Source: G965233625 sp965233625 (lineage in GTDB: Bacteria; Planctomycetota; Planctomycetia; Pirellulales; Pirellulaceae). From it: DNA of 64,000 nucleotides. Shown here piece by piece: positions 8,181 through 16,369 of this stretch. The stretch is taken from positions 4,526,001 through 4,590,000 of the forward strand of contig OZ247499.1 of the NCBI GenBank assembly GCA_965233625.1. The letters run 5' to 3'. The notes under the pieces were generated by a model, which saw only the letters and a list, made by a program, of their open reading frames with translations, did no database searches and had not been told where the DNA came from. The position numbers and the translations under genes were made by a program. Each line of letters starts with the position of its first letter. Position 1 is the first letter of the stretch.

Positions 8181-8711
8181 ATGGAATTTGCGGTGGATGT
8201 GCCGACGGTGCTTAGCGGGCTTTCGATCCTGTTCACTGCCTATTTCTGGCTGGTCAAAGCGCGTGAAGAACGGCCGAAGCTGAAGTTCTATCAACTCACA
8301 GACTTCCGCCCGCTGATGCGCAATCACCCCAGGCACAAGCACCTGAAACGTCTGTGCGTGCAGCAGCGCGGTTCGGGCGGCGTGCTGGTGGTGAACCATA
8401 GTACGCGGCAGAATTCGATTGTGGTGTTTGACTGCTTTCTGCAGACCATCCACGGCGAACTGCGGGGCGAATGGGGCTATGGGGGCGACGATAAACCGCC
8501 CTGGAACATCGCTGCCGGTTCTACCGTGGCGCTCAGTCCGGCGTGTTTCTTCGATGTGCCGCCTGACTTTGAAGTGGATGCGATTCTCTCTTACCGCCTG
8601 TGTTTCATCACCGCCAGCGGCAAGCAGTTCTCGCACCGGTTCATGCCGCAGGCGCCGGTTTCGCACACCGCTGACGACGCCACCGAAGTCGATATCAGGC
8701 ACGCCGCCTGA
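8181..8711 (+). CDS. Unrecognised protein with one N-terminal membrane helix
   Basis: The protein has 176 residues from the ATG at 8181, which has AGGAG at good spacing; the longer open frame upstream is translated repeat. Residues about 6-24 (DVPTVLSGLSILFTAYFWLV) form a membrane anchor followed by a positively charged KAREERPK, so the rest is probably cytoplasmic. The remainder looks like a beta-rich domain (VVVFDCFLQ, STVALSPACFFDVPPDFEVDAILSYRL), possibly an immunoglobulin-like fold. I do not recognise a family. Confidence 0.7.
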   Translation: MEFAVDVPTVLSGLSILFTAYFWLVKAREERPKLKFYQLTDFRPLMRNHPRHKHLKRLCVQQRGSGGVLVVNHSTRQNSIVVFDCFLQTIHGELRGEWGYGGDDKPPWNIAAGSTVALSPACFFDVPPDFEVDAILSYRLCFITASGKQFSHRFMPQAPVSHTADDATEVDIRHAA

Positions 8712-8847
8712 CGCGTAGCATCTGTGCGCAACCATTACCTCCAATGGGTGTAAAACTACAGTTTCTGTAGGGGTTATTGTACTCTGGGGGTTTCGGGTAC
8801 AATTCACCGCAGCTAGAAAAGCGCTTCTGCCCGGCGCTGTCTAGTCA

Positions 8848-8889
8848 GCGACGCCGGTGTCTACGCTTCCGGCGTCGCGTTTTTATTTT
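8848..8889 (+). terminator. Strong intrinsic terminator upstream of groES
   Basis: GCGACGCCGG (8848-8857) pairs perfectly with CCGGCGTCGC (8869-8878) across an 11-base loop and is followed by GTTTTTATTTT. It lies 137 bases after the preceding gene and about 300 before groES. A promoter-like pair (TTGTAC 8777, TACAAT 8798, 15-base spacer) sits just before it, so it might instead end a very short transcript. Confidence 0.75.
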
Positions 8890-9194
8890 GAGACTGTCTT
8901 TTCGTGGCCGGTATGTCATTCTGGCAGGCGCAGGCGACGGAAGAATCTGCCTCAGCCCCGGTGCCAAGGCGAATTCTGCCGGGAACAGGCGAAAAGGCTT
9001 CTTTTCGCGGGCAATTCTGCGATGCGGCATTCATCCAAGGCGATTGGCACGCAAGCTGCATAAAGAGCGTTGTACGTGGCTGTGCATTGCAATAGTGGCA
9101 GCCACCCGCCCCCACGGGCGCCAGTTCGAGCAAAACACATACGGCAACTGGCCGTTCAACCCATCCATAGAGTTCGACCGGAGGACACCCTAGC
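8890..9194 (+). other. groES upstream region, no CIRCE found
   Basis: About 300 bases without a convincing gene. It ends in GGAGG eleven bases before the groES ATG, a good ribosome-binding site. I looked for the CIRCE operator (TTAGCACTC-N9-GAGTGCTAA) and did not see it, so HrcA control is not supported. A 63-codon frame at 8904-9095 has no ribosome-binding site and unremarkable composition; I do not call it. Confidence 0.5.
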
Positions 9195-9506
9195 ATGGCA
9201 ACAAAAACCGCCGCCAAAGTAAAACTGCAACCCCTGGGCAATCGTGTTGTGGTGCAGCGTGACGAATCGCTGGAAGCAACCGCTGGCGGCATCATTCTGC
9301 CCGACGCCGCCAAAGATAAGCCCGCCCGCGGCACCGTTGTCAGCGTTGGCGATGGCCAGATGCAGGCCAACGGAGAGCGCAGCCCGATGCAGGTGAAGCC
9401 TGGCGACCACGTCCTGTTCTCTAGCTATGGACCGGAAACCTTTGAGGATGATGGCACCGAATATCTGCTGCTGGCAGAGACCGATATCCTTGCCGTTCTA
9501 GAATAA
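9195..9506 (+). CDS. groES: Co-chaperonin GroES
   Basis: The protein has 103 residues and starts 11 bases after GGAGG. PLGNRVVVQRDE, GGIILPDAAKDKPARGTVVSVG, VKPGDHVLFSSYG and EYLLLAETDILAVLE match the Cpn10 family end to end, with the mobile loop in ATAGGIILPD. Seven subunits cap GroEL and close the folding chamber. groEL follows after 94 bases, the usual bicistronic arrangement. Confidence 0.98.
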   Translation: MATKTAAKVKLQPLGNRVVVQRDESLEATAGGIILPDAAKDKPARGTVVSVGDGQMQANGERSPMQVKPGDHVLFSSYGPETFEDDGTEYLLLAETDILAVLE

Positions 9507-9600
9507 GCCAGATTGGCACGCCTGGCATTCGCGCCCCGTCTGCCAATTTACATTCCCGCAAACAATAAGATAAATCGAATACAAACGAGGAGATTCCCGC

Positions 9601-11226
9601 ATGGCTAAGATGATTGCCTTTGATCAGGAAGCCCGCGAAGCTATCCGCCGCGGCGTTTCGCAGCTGGCACGCGCCGTTAAAGTGACTCTCGGCCCGAAAG
9701 GCCGCAACGTCATTCTGCAGAAGAGCTTCGGTTCCCCCACCGTGACCAAAGACGGTGTCACGGTCGCTAAAGAGATCGAACTGGAAGACACCTACGAAAA
9801 CATGGGCGCCCAGATGGTGCGCGAAGTCGCCAGCAAGACCAGCGATGTCGCAGGCGACGGCACCACCACCGCCACCGTGCTGGCCGAAGCCATCTTCAAC
9901 GAAGGTCTTCGCGCTGTTACCTCCGGCGTGAACCCCGTGCAGATGAAGCAGGGCATCGAAAAAGCCGTCGAAGACATCAGCGCCAAGCTGCACGAAATGT
10001 CGACACCCGTCAAAGACAAGGCCGAAGAAATCGCCAAGGTCGCTTCGATCGCCGCCAACAACGATTCCGCCATCGGCACCCAACTGGCAGAAGCCATGTC
10101 GAAGGTCGGCCGCGAAGGTGTGATCACCGTGGATGAAGGCAAGAGCCTGGAAACCACCGTCGAATTCGTCGAAGGTATGCAGTTCGACCGCGGTTACCTT
10201 TCGCCTTACTTCGCCACCGATATGGCGAAGATGGAAACCGAATTCGAAGACTGCTACGTGCTGGTCTACGAAAAGAAGATCACCAGCATCAAAGACTTCG
10301 TGCCGCTGCTGGAGCAGGTCATCGAGCAGGGCAAACCTCTGCTGATCGTGGCTGAAGACGTTGAAGGCGAAGCCCTGGCGACCCTGGTTATCAACAGCAT
10401 GCGTGGCACCGTGAAAGTCTGTGCCGTGAAGGCGCCTGGCTACGGCGACCGCCGCAAAGCAATGCTGGAAGATATCGCCATCCTCACTGGCGGCGAAGCG
10501 ATCTTCGAAGCTCTGGGCCGCAAGCTGGACTCGCTGACCCTGGCCGACCTCGGCCGCGCCCGTCAGGTAAAGGTCGACAAAGACAACACCACCATCATCG
10601 AAGGTGGCGGTCAGACCGAACACATCCAGGGCCGCATTGAGCAGCTGCGTCGCGAGATCGAAAACAGCACCAGCGACTACGATCGTGAAAAGCTGGAAGA
10701 ACGCCTGGCGAAGCTCGCCGGTGGTGTCGCCAAGGTCAACGTCGGCGCCGCAACCGAAAGCGAAATGAAAGAGAAGAAGGCCCGCGTCGAAGACGCCCTG
10801 CACGCCACCCGCGCCGCCATCGAAGAAGGCATCCTGCCCGGCGGTGGTGTCGCACTGTTGCGTGCTTCGGGTCAGGTGGACGGCTCGAAAGATCTCGAAG
10901 CCGATCAGAAGGTTGGCTACGACATCGTACTGCGTGCCTGCCGGGCGCCAATCACCATGATCAGCAGCAACGCTGGTCAGGACGGCGGCATCGTCTGCGA
11001 ACGCGTGCTGGCTGAAACCGGCAACAACGGCTACAACGCCTTGACCGATACCTACGAAGACCTGGTCGCCGCCGGCGTGATCGACCCGACCAAGGTCACC
11101 CGCACCGCCCTGGCCAACGCCGCCAGCGTCAGCACCCTGCTGCTGACCAGCGACGCCCTCATTGCCGAAATGCCAAAAGACGGCAAAAAGAAGAAGGGCC
11201 ACGGCGGCGACTACGACATGTATTAA
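9601..11226 (+). CDS. groEL: Chaperonin GroEL
   Basis: The protein has 541 residues behind a clear GAGGAG site. VTLGPKGRNVILQKSFGSPTVTKDG and AGDGTTTATVLAE are the Cpn60 ATP-binding motifs, and EEGILPGGGVALLRA lies in the C-terminal equatorial domain. It forms the double-ring ATP-dependent folding chamber. Unlike many GroELs the tail is not a Gly-Gly-Met repeat but ends KKKKGHGGDYDMY. A perfect terminator follows. Bacteria of this group often have several groEL paralogues; whether this is the housekeeping copy cannot be told here. Confidence 0.98.
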   Translation: MAKMIAFDQEAREAIRRGVSQLARAVKVTLGPKGRNVILQKSFGSPTVTKDGVTVAKEIELEDTYENMGAQMVREVASKTSDVAGDGTTTATVLAEAIFNEGLRAVTSGVNPVQMKQGIEKAVEDISAKLHEMSTPVKDKAEEIAKVASIAANNDSAIGTQLAEAMSKVGREGVITVDEGKSLETTVEFVEGMQFDRGYLSPYFATDMAKMETEFEDCYVLVYEKKITSIKDFVPLLEQVIEQGKPLLIVAEDVEGEALATLVINSMRGTVKVCAVKAPGYGDRRKAMLEDIAILTGGEAIFEALGRKLDSLTLADLGRARQVKVDKDNTTIIEGGGQTEHIQGRIEQLRREIENSTSDYDREKLEERLAKLAGGVAKVNVGAATESEMKEKKARVEDALHATRAAIEEGILPGGGVALLRASGQVDGSKDLEADQKVGYDIVLRACRAPITMISSNAGQDGGIVCERVLAETGNNGYNALTDTYEDLVAAGVIDPTKVTRTALANAASVSTLLLTSDALIAEMPKDGKKKKGHGGDYDMY

Positions 11227-11296
11227 ACCGCCACCCCAGGCAACCGCAGCGGCCCCGCCCCGAATACGAAGGCAGCCGCCGCGTTCATGATAAGAA

Positions 11297-11340
11297 AGAA
11301 CCCGCCCTGTGCGTAAAGCGCAGGGCGGGTTCTTTTATTA
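11297..11340 (+). terminator. Intrinsic terminator of the groESL operon
   Basis: AGAACCCGCCCTG (11297-11309) pairs with CAGGGCGGGTTCT (11321-11333); inner pairs extend the stem to 16 with one G-U, and the loop is GTAAA. TTTTATTA follows. It is about 70 bases after the groEL stop. Confidence 0.9.
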
Positions 11341-11342
11341 AC

Positions 11343-11465
11343 GTAGGGCAGGCTCCGCCTGCCTTCCCCGAAGCGATAATTCAGTTCACGTCAATCTAGA
11401 TTACTCATTCCCACTAGATAGGCACTGAACCAACTTGAGTCCGTAGGTTAGCCCTGTCGGATACT
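11343..11465 (+). repeat. GGCAGGCTCCGCCTGCC element, right-truncated copy
   Basis: It begins with the same 24-base arm as the element at 12850 (core GGCAGGCTCCGCCTGCC). About 100 further bases are recognisably homologous (TCAATCTaGaTT, CTGAACCAACT, AGTCCGTAaGTTA, CCCTGTC). The right-hand inverted arm found at 12970-12993 is absent. Confidence 0.8.
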
Positions 11466-11485
11466 AACAAACAAACAAGCAAGCG

Positions 11486-11929
11486 TCATGGTGCTTGGTG
11501 CTGACGGACTGGGAGGGCGTATTTTTGTAGGTTGAGTTCAAAAGTCTTAATGTTTTTTTCAGAGGCAAACAAATAGATGCGGTCTTTGTAAAGAACGGCA
11601 TGCTTACGACTGCCTGCGACCTTCTTCCCGGAACGTTTCAGGGTGACCACATCGCAGCCGGAATGAACAGGGCTGTACTTATCTGGGTCGGCCAGAAACT
11701 GCGTCAACTCCTTCTGGCCCGCACATAGGTATACGGTGCCGTTATGGGTTGCCTTAAACTTCAAGTCACCGGGTATCCAACTACTTCGTTTCACCAATGA
11801 CACCGGACAATAGCCGTCAAGCAACAATGTCTCTGCCGGCGGCGATTCATCGCCGGAACCGGCAGCGACAAACAACACGGCGAAAAACGCCAGCAGCAAA
11901 ACTGATAAACGCTCGCTCAGTTTTCGCAT
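11486..11929 (-). CDS. Secreted YHS-like domain protein
   Basis: The protein has about 147 residues from MRKLSERLSV (an ATG four codons upstream at 11941 is also possible). A signal peptide (LLLAFFAVLFVAAG) is followed by LDGYCPVSLVKRSSWIPGDLKFKATHNGTVYLC, which matches the YHS-type pattern GYCPVSL...G....A...G.vYlf that often binds metal. A second, weaker repeat (SGCDVVTLKRSGKKVAGSRKHAVLYKDRIYLFAS) has the same shape, so the mature protein may be two YHS-like units. A function in envelope metal handling is only inferred. Confidence 0.8.
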   Translation of the reverse strand: MRKLSERLSVLLLAFFAVLFVAAGSGDESPPAETLLLDGYCPVSLVKRSSWIPGDLKFKATHNGTVYLCAGQKELTQFLADPDKYSPVHSGCDVVTLKRSGKKVAGSRKHAVLYKDRIYLFASEKNIKTFELNLQKYALPVRQHQAP

Positions 11930-11941
11930 TGAATTAGCCAT

Positions 11942-12353
11942 GATTCGCCCTTCGATACATTACCCGCGTAGTGATTTTATTGGCAGAATTGTACCGAGAC
12001 GACAGCGTATCTGTATAGCTCAACATCATCAGTGGACGCGTCGTTCAACGCGTAAATTGTGCTGTGCAACCCTGTCAGAGCAAATTGGGTTGTGAGAATC
12101 CCGCGAACCCGCTGCCCTTTCCTTCCATGAGCGAACGCACGCGGTTGTACTGCTAAAGGAGCAGAGCCTCTGAATCGAGTCGGAATAGGCGAAGACCAGT
12201 GACTGATAGTGCTGTTCGAACCACTACGTTAACTCTGTCATGTGATCAGACTCTAGGAGCCCGGACACGTGCCGTAATAAACTACGGGCTTGAGTTGAAA
12301 TACAATGGAAGTCAGACCACTGCCGTTTCTCTGAGATTCAGAGTGGATGAGAA
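11942..12353. other. 412-base gene-free region, AT-richer than average
   Basis: No open frame of useful length, no repeat-family match and no hairpin followed by T's was seen. It leads into the AT-rich gene at 12354. It may hold divergent promoters for that gene and the YHS-like gene, but no clear -35/-10 pair stands out. Confidence 0.4.
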
Positions 12354-12839
12354 ATGAAAAAGAAACGCAACAGTTTGCCTATTGTAATGTGGGCGGGATC
12401 ATCATTCGTACTCTTCGTTTCTTTGCTTCTTGGTAGCATTGCGATTGGCATGGGCTTGGTTCCGTATGCTGGCTTGGTCATCCCAATCATAGTTGCATTT
12501 ATTTTCGCATACACAATTGCGTGTGGCTGTTACATATATGTAGTGTTCTCTTCGGGATTCAAAGTGGATGGTAACACGAAACTGTTACATCAAGAATTCT
12601 TTGCACGACCGATTTCTATGTTCGCAATTTACAGCAACAAATTGTTCGTACGCCATCTAGAATCTTATAGTGTTATCGAGATCGAAATTCCTCTTGAAGA
12701 CGTTATCTCAGCTAAACCTGGTGAAAGTTTTTTTACGAAACGTCGGATTGTTATTGGTTTCAACGATAGCATTCGAGATAAACAACAAATCGCCATCTAC
12801 TCAAGGCAGCCCAACCTTGTAACATCATTGTTGAAATAA
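12354..12839 (+). CDS. AT-rich two-helix membrane protein, unrecognised
   Basis: The protein has 161 residues from an ATG preceded by GGATGAG. Two hydrophobic segments (about residues 9-33 and 37-62) are followed by a soluble part with alternating beta strands (LFVRHLESYSVIEIEIPLEDVISAKPGESFF), reminiscent of a small PH-like membrane-associated domain. Codon use is clearly AT-richer than its neighbours, which suggests recent acquisition. No family recognised. Confidence 0.7.
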   Translation: MKKKRNSLPIVMWAGSSFVLFVSLLLGSIAIGMGLVPYAGLVIPIIVAFIFAYTIACGCYIYVVFSSGFKVDGNTKLLHQEFFARPISMFAIYSNKLFVRHLESYSVIEIEIPLEDVISAKPGESFFTKRRIVIGFNDSIRDKQQIAIYSRQPNLVTSLLK

Positions 12840-12849
12840 AAGCAGACCA

Positions 12850-12993
12850 GTAGGGCAGGCTCCGCCTGCCTTCCCTGAAGCGCTTTTTAGTTCGCGTCAA
12901 TCTGGGTTGCTCATTCGCAGCAGATAGCGCTGAACCAACTGAGTCCGTAAGTTAACCCTGTCTGATAACGAAGGCAGGCGGAGCCTGCCCTAC
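12850..12993 (+). repeat. Complete element with perfect 24-base inverted ends
   Basis: The left arm 12850-12873 and right arm 12970-12993 are exact reverse complements over 24 bases (core GGCAGGCTCCGCCTGCC, itself a hairpin with arms GGCAGGC/GCCTGCC). The 96 bases between are shared with the truncated copy at 11343-11465. The layout is like a small non-autonomous mobile element or REP-type repeat. No target duplication is obvious. Confidence 0.85.
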
Positions 12994-13041
12994 GGTGACT
13001 GGTGAAGGTGGTCGGAGGTTGAGAGAGTCATGCGGCGAGCC

Positions 13042-14292
13042 TCATTCCCCCGCGTCCACGTTCTTTACCGCGCGGACGCGGTGGTTGTTGGTGTCGCCGA
13101 TGTAGACGGTTCCTTGGGGGTCGACGCAGACGCCGTGGGGGCGGTCGAGTTCGGCTTTTGTGGCGGGGCCGTTGTCGCCTTGGCCGCCGCGGTGGCGGGG
13201 GCCGCGGCCGGCGATGGTGCTGATGCGGCCGGTTTGCATGTTGATTTTGCGGATGGTCTGATTCTCAGTGTCGACCACAACGACGTTGCCGCCGGGGCTT
13301 AATGCGATGCCCTTGGGTCCGTTGAAGGTTGCCGCCAGGGCGGGGCCGCCGTCGCCGCTGAAACCTTTCTTCCCGGTGCCGGCGACATGTTTCAGCCGCC
13401 CGGTTTTTGTATCCAGCGACCACACGCTGTGCCCTTCGCGTAAGGCGATCCACAGCACGCCCTGGTGAAAGGTCAACGCCCGCGGACCGGCCATCGCGTT
13501 GCCCGCTGCGGTGGCGCCATCGACGGGAAGCTTCCGCTGACCGTTGCCGGCGATGGTTTTGATAACGCCCGTTTTAAGATCGACCCGGCGGATGCGATGG
13601 TTGCCAATGTCGGCGATGTACATGCCGCCGCGATCATCCAGCGCGATGCTGTGCGGCCGGTTGAAAGTGGCAGCGGTGGCCGGTCCATTGTCGCCGCCGT
13701 AGCCTTGCTTGCCGGTGCCTGCCACCGTGGTGATGACGCCCGTTTTTGCATCGACGCGGCGGATGAGATGGTTCTTCATCTCCACAAAGAACATGTTCCC
13801 GGCAGCGTCAAAACGCACCTCGTAAGGTTCGTTCAACTGGGCGGCGGTCGCCGGTCCGCCATCGCCGCTGTAGCCCTGCTTGCCATTGCCGGCAACCGTG
13901 GTCACCTGCGACGTTTTGCGATCCAGCCGCAGCACACGGTGGTTCTGCACCTCGCAGATATACAACGCACCGTCCGGCCCAACTTCTACACCAAACGGCT
14001 GCCCGACGCCCACCTTCAGCGCCGCGCCCGCATCGCCCGTGTTGGCCGCAGCGCCATTGCCTGCCACGGTCACAATGTTCTCGTCCGCTGATAAAGGCGC
14101 AGCCAGCAGCAGCAGCCCCACCAGCACGCCACACCAACCCGAAACGCGAGCGAGGGACGTTTGCCGGAAAGCCGGCAAAAAGGAATTTTGGCTAGTTAGC
14201 GCCGCGTGCGAGAGTTGCCCGGACCGGCGAGACGCTTCAACGACCGGCGCCCCTCGCTTGCGCTTCGGGTTAGTTTCAGAGGTTGCAGTCAC
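13042..14292 (-). CDS. Secreted NHL-repeat beta-propeller; N-terminus overlaps a repeat element
   Basis: The open frame is 416 residues. From about residue 70 it is built of NHL-type repeats (TVAGNGKQGYSGDGGPATAA, followed by FDAAGNMFFVE, HLIRRVDAKTGVITTVAGTG), giving a five- or six-bladed propeller. A hydrophobic signal segment (VLVGLLLLAAPLSA) precedes it. The first 50 residues are translated inverted-repeat element copy 3 (TNPKRKRGA...SLARVSG). Either the gene now starts at the ATG at 14292 with a repeat-derived leader, or the real start is the GTG at 14127. NHL propellers bind ligands or act as scaffolds; no catalytic motif seen. Confidence 0.85.
   Translation of the reverse strand: MTATSETNPKRKRGAPVVEASRRSGQLSHAALTSQNSFLPAFRQTSLARVSGWCGVLVGLLLLAAPLSADENIVTVAGNGAAANTGDAGAALKVGVGQPFGVEVGPDGALYICEVQNHRVLRLDRKTSQVTTVAGNGKQGYSGDGGPATAAQLNEPYEVRFDAAGNMFFVEMKNHLIRRVDAKTGVITTVAGTGKQGYGGDNGPATAATFNRPHSIALDDRGGMYIADIGNHRIRRVDLKTGVIKTIAGNGQRKLPVDGATAAGNAMAGPRALTFHQGVLWIALREGHSVWSLDTKTGRLKHVAGTGKKGFSGDGGPALAATFNGPKGIALSPGGNVVVVDTENQTIRKINMQTGRISTIAGRGPRHRGGQGDNGPATKAELDRPHGVCVDPQGTVYIGDTNNHRVRAVKNVDAGE
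14131..14274 (+). repeat. Nested inverted-repeat element, copy 3 (overlaps NHL gene 5' end)
   Basis: The inner arms at 14131-14157 (ACCAACCCGAAACGCGAGCG) and 14248-14274 (complementary, ending GGGTTAGT) flank a core with CGTTTG and an AAAAGG...TTTTGGC block, in forward orientation. It overlaps the start of the minus-strand NHL gene. No type-A or type-B outer arm is visible. Confidence 0.9.
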
Positions 14293-14332
14293 TTTAGATT
14301 CCAGAAGCAGTATGAATGAGAGTCAATTTCGT

Positions 14333-15727
14333 TCAGTCGCGGATCAGCGGCGCGGTGGGGCGTTTGTTCTTTTTGATGTCTTCCGACAGTTCTTTGTAAG
14401 CGGCCATCAACTTGGCGACGACCTCGGGATTGTCTTCGGCCACGTTGGTCTTTTCGCCCAGATCGGTTGAAAGATCGTAGAGCTGAATCTTCGGCCCCTT
14501 CACAGGCGCCTGCTGCTGATTCTTGCCGCGGCGGCCGCGTCCTTCGGGCCACGGGTAGAACTTCCATTTGCCACTACGCACAGCGCCGCCGCCGTGCAGC
14601 CAGACCAGTTGTTCGTGCACGGTTTTTGTTTCGCCATGCAGCAAAGGCGAAATGTTTTTGCCGTCGATTTTGCGTTCTGGCAGATCCGCGCCGGTCAGCT
14701 TGGCGATGGTGGGCAGGATGTCCAACGTGGAAGCAATCTCGCTGCAAGTGGTTCCTGCTGGCACCTTGCCGGGCCAGCGCATGATGGTGGGCACGCGGAT
14801 ACCGCCTTCGTACATCTGCGCCTTGCGGCCACGGAGTGGACCGGACGATCCGCTGCGCGTGCCGTTATCGGTGGTGAAGATCACGAGGGTGTTGTCGTCG
14901 ATGCCTTCTTCTTTCAGCGTCTTCAGCACTTCGCCCACGGACCAGTCGATCTCCATCATGATGCTGGCGAATTTACTGATGCCGCTTTTGCCTTCAAACG
15001 CCTTGCCTACGTACAAAGGCAGGTGCGGCTGCGTGCTGGGCAGGTAGGCGAAGAAGGGTTTGTCTTTGTTCTTCTTGATGAACTTGACGGCTTCTTCGGT
15101 ATAGCGGCGGGTGATGGTGCTCTGATCGACGGGGAATTCGATCACTTCATCGCCTTGAACCAGCGGAGACTCGTTGCGGGTGTACTTGCCGGAACGGATC
15201 GATTCGATGGTGGCTTTGCCATTGAGTTTGATATCTTTGGCCAGCTTCGCCTTGGCGTCTATCCACATATCGTTGCTGTAAGGGATGCCGAAATATTCGT
15301 CAAAGCCCTGGTCCGAGGGCAGGCAGGGATGCATGTGTCCCAGGTGCCACTTGCCGAAACAGCCCGTTGCATAGCCCTGCTTCTTCAGCATGTCGGCGAT
15401 GGTCAATTCCTGCGGATGCAGCCCGGCGTTGCTACGCGGGAACAGCACGGCGGCCATGCTCAGCCGCTGGTAATGGCAGCCGGTCATCAACGCGGTCCTT
15501 GATCCGCTGCACACGGCGCAGTTCACATAGAAGTCTGTGAACTTCATCCCTTCTTTGGCCATCTGGTCCAGGTTCGGCTGCGGATATTTCGTTGGCACAA
15601 TGCAGTTCACATCGCCATAGCCCTGATCGTCCGTGAAGATCAGCACGATGTTTGGTTTGCTGGCGGCGTGACAGATGGCCGGTAGAAGCAGCAATGCAAA
15701 GGCGGCGACAGAGGTGAGATATCGCAT
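14333..15727 (-). CDS. Secreted sulfatase 2 (CSGSR active-site variant)
   Basis: The protein has 464 residues from the ATG at 15727; 26 further in-frame codons upstream are ignored because MRYLTSVAAFALLLLPAICHA is a clear signal peptide. NIVLIFTDDQGYGD carries metal ligands, CFGKWHLGH and FTTDNG..SGSSGPLRGRK the other active-site residues, and YEGGIRVPTIMRWPG is typical of the family. The nucleophile motif reads C-S-G-S-R, with Gly instead of the Pro of C-x-P-x-R. It follows the NHL gene in the same direction as its upstream neighbour, with 40 bases between them. Confidence 0.93.
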   Translation of the reverse strand: MRYLTSVAAFALLLLPAICHAASKPNIVLIFTDDQGYGDVNCIVPTKYPQPNLDQMAKEGMKFTDFYVNCAVCSGSRTALMTGCHYQRLSMAAVLFPRSNAGLHPQELTIADMLKKQGYATGCFGKWHLGHMHPCLPSDQGFDEYFGIPYSNDMWIDAKAKLAKDIKLNGKATIESIRSGKYTRNESPLVQGDEVIEFPVDQSTITRRYTEEAVKFIKKNKDKPFFAYLPSTQPHLPLYVGKAFEGKSGISKFASIMMEIDWSVGEVLKTLKEEGIDDNTLVIFTTDNGTRSGSSGPLRGRKAQMYEGGIRVPTIMRWPGKVPAGTTCSEIASTLDILPTIAKLTGADLPERKIDGKNISPLLHGETKTVHEQLVWLHGGGAVRSGKWKFYPWPEGRGRRGKNQQQAPVKGPKIQLYDLSTDLGEKTNVAEDNPEVVAKLMAAYKELSEDIKKNKRPTAPLIRD

Positions 15728-15990
15728 GAATGGTTCCAGCGGGAAGAGGTTTGAAATGTGTTTACCGGCGGCGTAGCGACTCAAATAATAGCCGCTGAAA
15801 ACCACGACTCAAGCGCGAAGCGGAATTTGTTGCGGCGCTGCCAGAAACGCGATCGCGCCCGGTTGCAGCGATTCTGCGGAAGGCGCAGGCAGGCGGCATT
15901 CTGCTGAAACCAGGCAGAGTTTGCGGACGATACTGCTCTAACACGGATGAAACCAGACAAAATAGGCGAACTTTGCAGCGCGAGAGAACC

Positions 15991-16317
15991 ATGAAGAAGA
16001 GCACATATCGTGTCGTAACACGAGGATCTGACGGCGAACTTAGAATCCGCGATTTCCCCTCGCAGGATCAACTGCTGGAAATGCACACGCAAATCGGCGT
16101 CGACGATTGCAGCACCGATCTGGCGCTGCGTGGCGAACCCGTCTTCCGCGGACTGGTCGGTCCGATGCCCGAAGGCAAAGAGATCATCCGCTACGAATCG
16201 CCCGAGGTCTTCGAGACGTTGACCAAAGAATGGGTGGCATCCAAGCCTGCCCGCCGGCGTCGCCGCCGCGCTACACCGCCGGCCAAGGCCGCCACACCAG
16301 AAATGGCGAAGTCCTAA
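15991..16317 (+). CDS. Small unrecognised protein with Arg-rich tail
   Basis: The protein has 108 residues from the ATG at 15991 (GAGAG upstream). The N-terminal part (MKKSTYRVVTRGSDGELRIRDFPSQ) looks like a beta hairpin plus helix. The C-terminus is basic (RRRRRRATPPAKAATP), which could bind nucleic acid or be a disordered tail. No signal peptide. A terminator lies about 50 bases downstream. Confidence 0.7.
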   Translation: MKKSTYRVVTRGSDGELRIRDFPSQDQLLEMHTQIGVDDCSTDLALRGEPVFRGLVGPMPEGKEIIRYESPEVFETLTKEWVASKPARRRRRRATPPAKAATPEMAKS

Positions 16318-16369
16318 CTGACGCCGCTTTATCCGTGTGCAGGCGTCTCTGAATGATCTTCTAACGCTC

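Noticed and set aside
7988..8236. 82-codon minus frame with TNPKRERG
   Set aside because: Translated IR element copy 2 plus the antisense of the next gene's start.
8712..9194. CIRCE/HrcA operator upstream of groES
   Set aside because: No TTAGCACTC...GAGTGCTAA inverted repeat was found on inspection.
9421..11202. 593-codon open frame antisense to groEL
   Set aside because: It mirrors the GC-rich third-codon pattern of groEL; composition is His/Phe/Asp/Val-rich nonsense with no ribosome-binding site.
12190..12240. Possible tRNA T-loop (GTTCGAAC)
   Set aside because: No acceptor stem, anticodon arm or D arm could be fitted around it.
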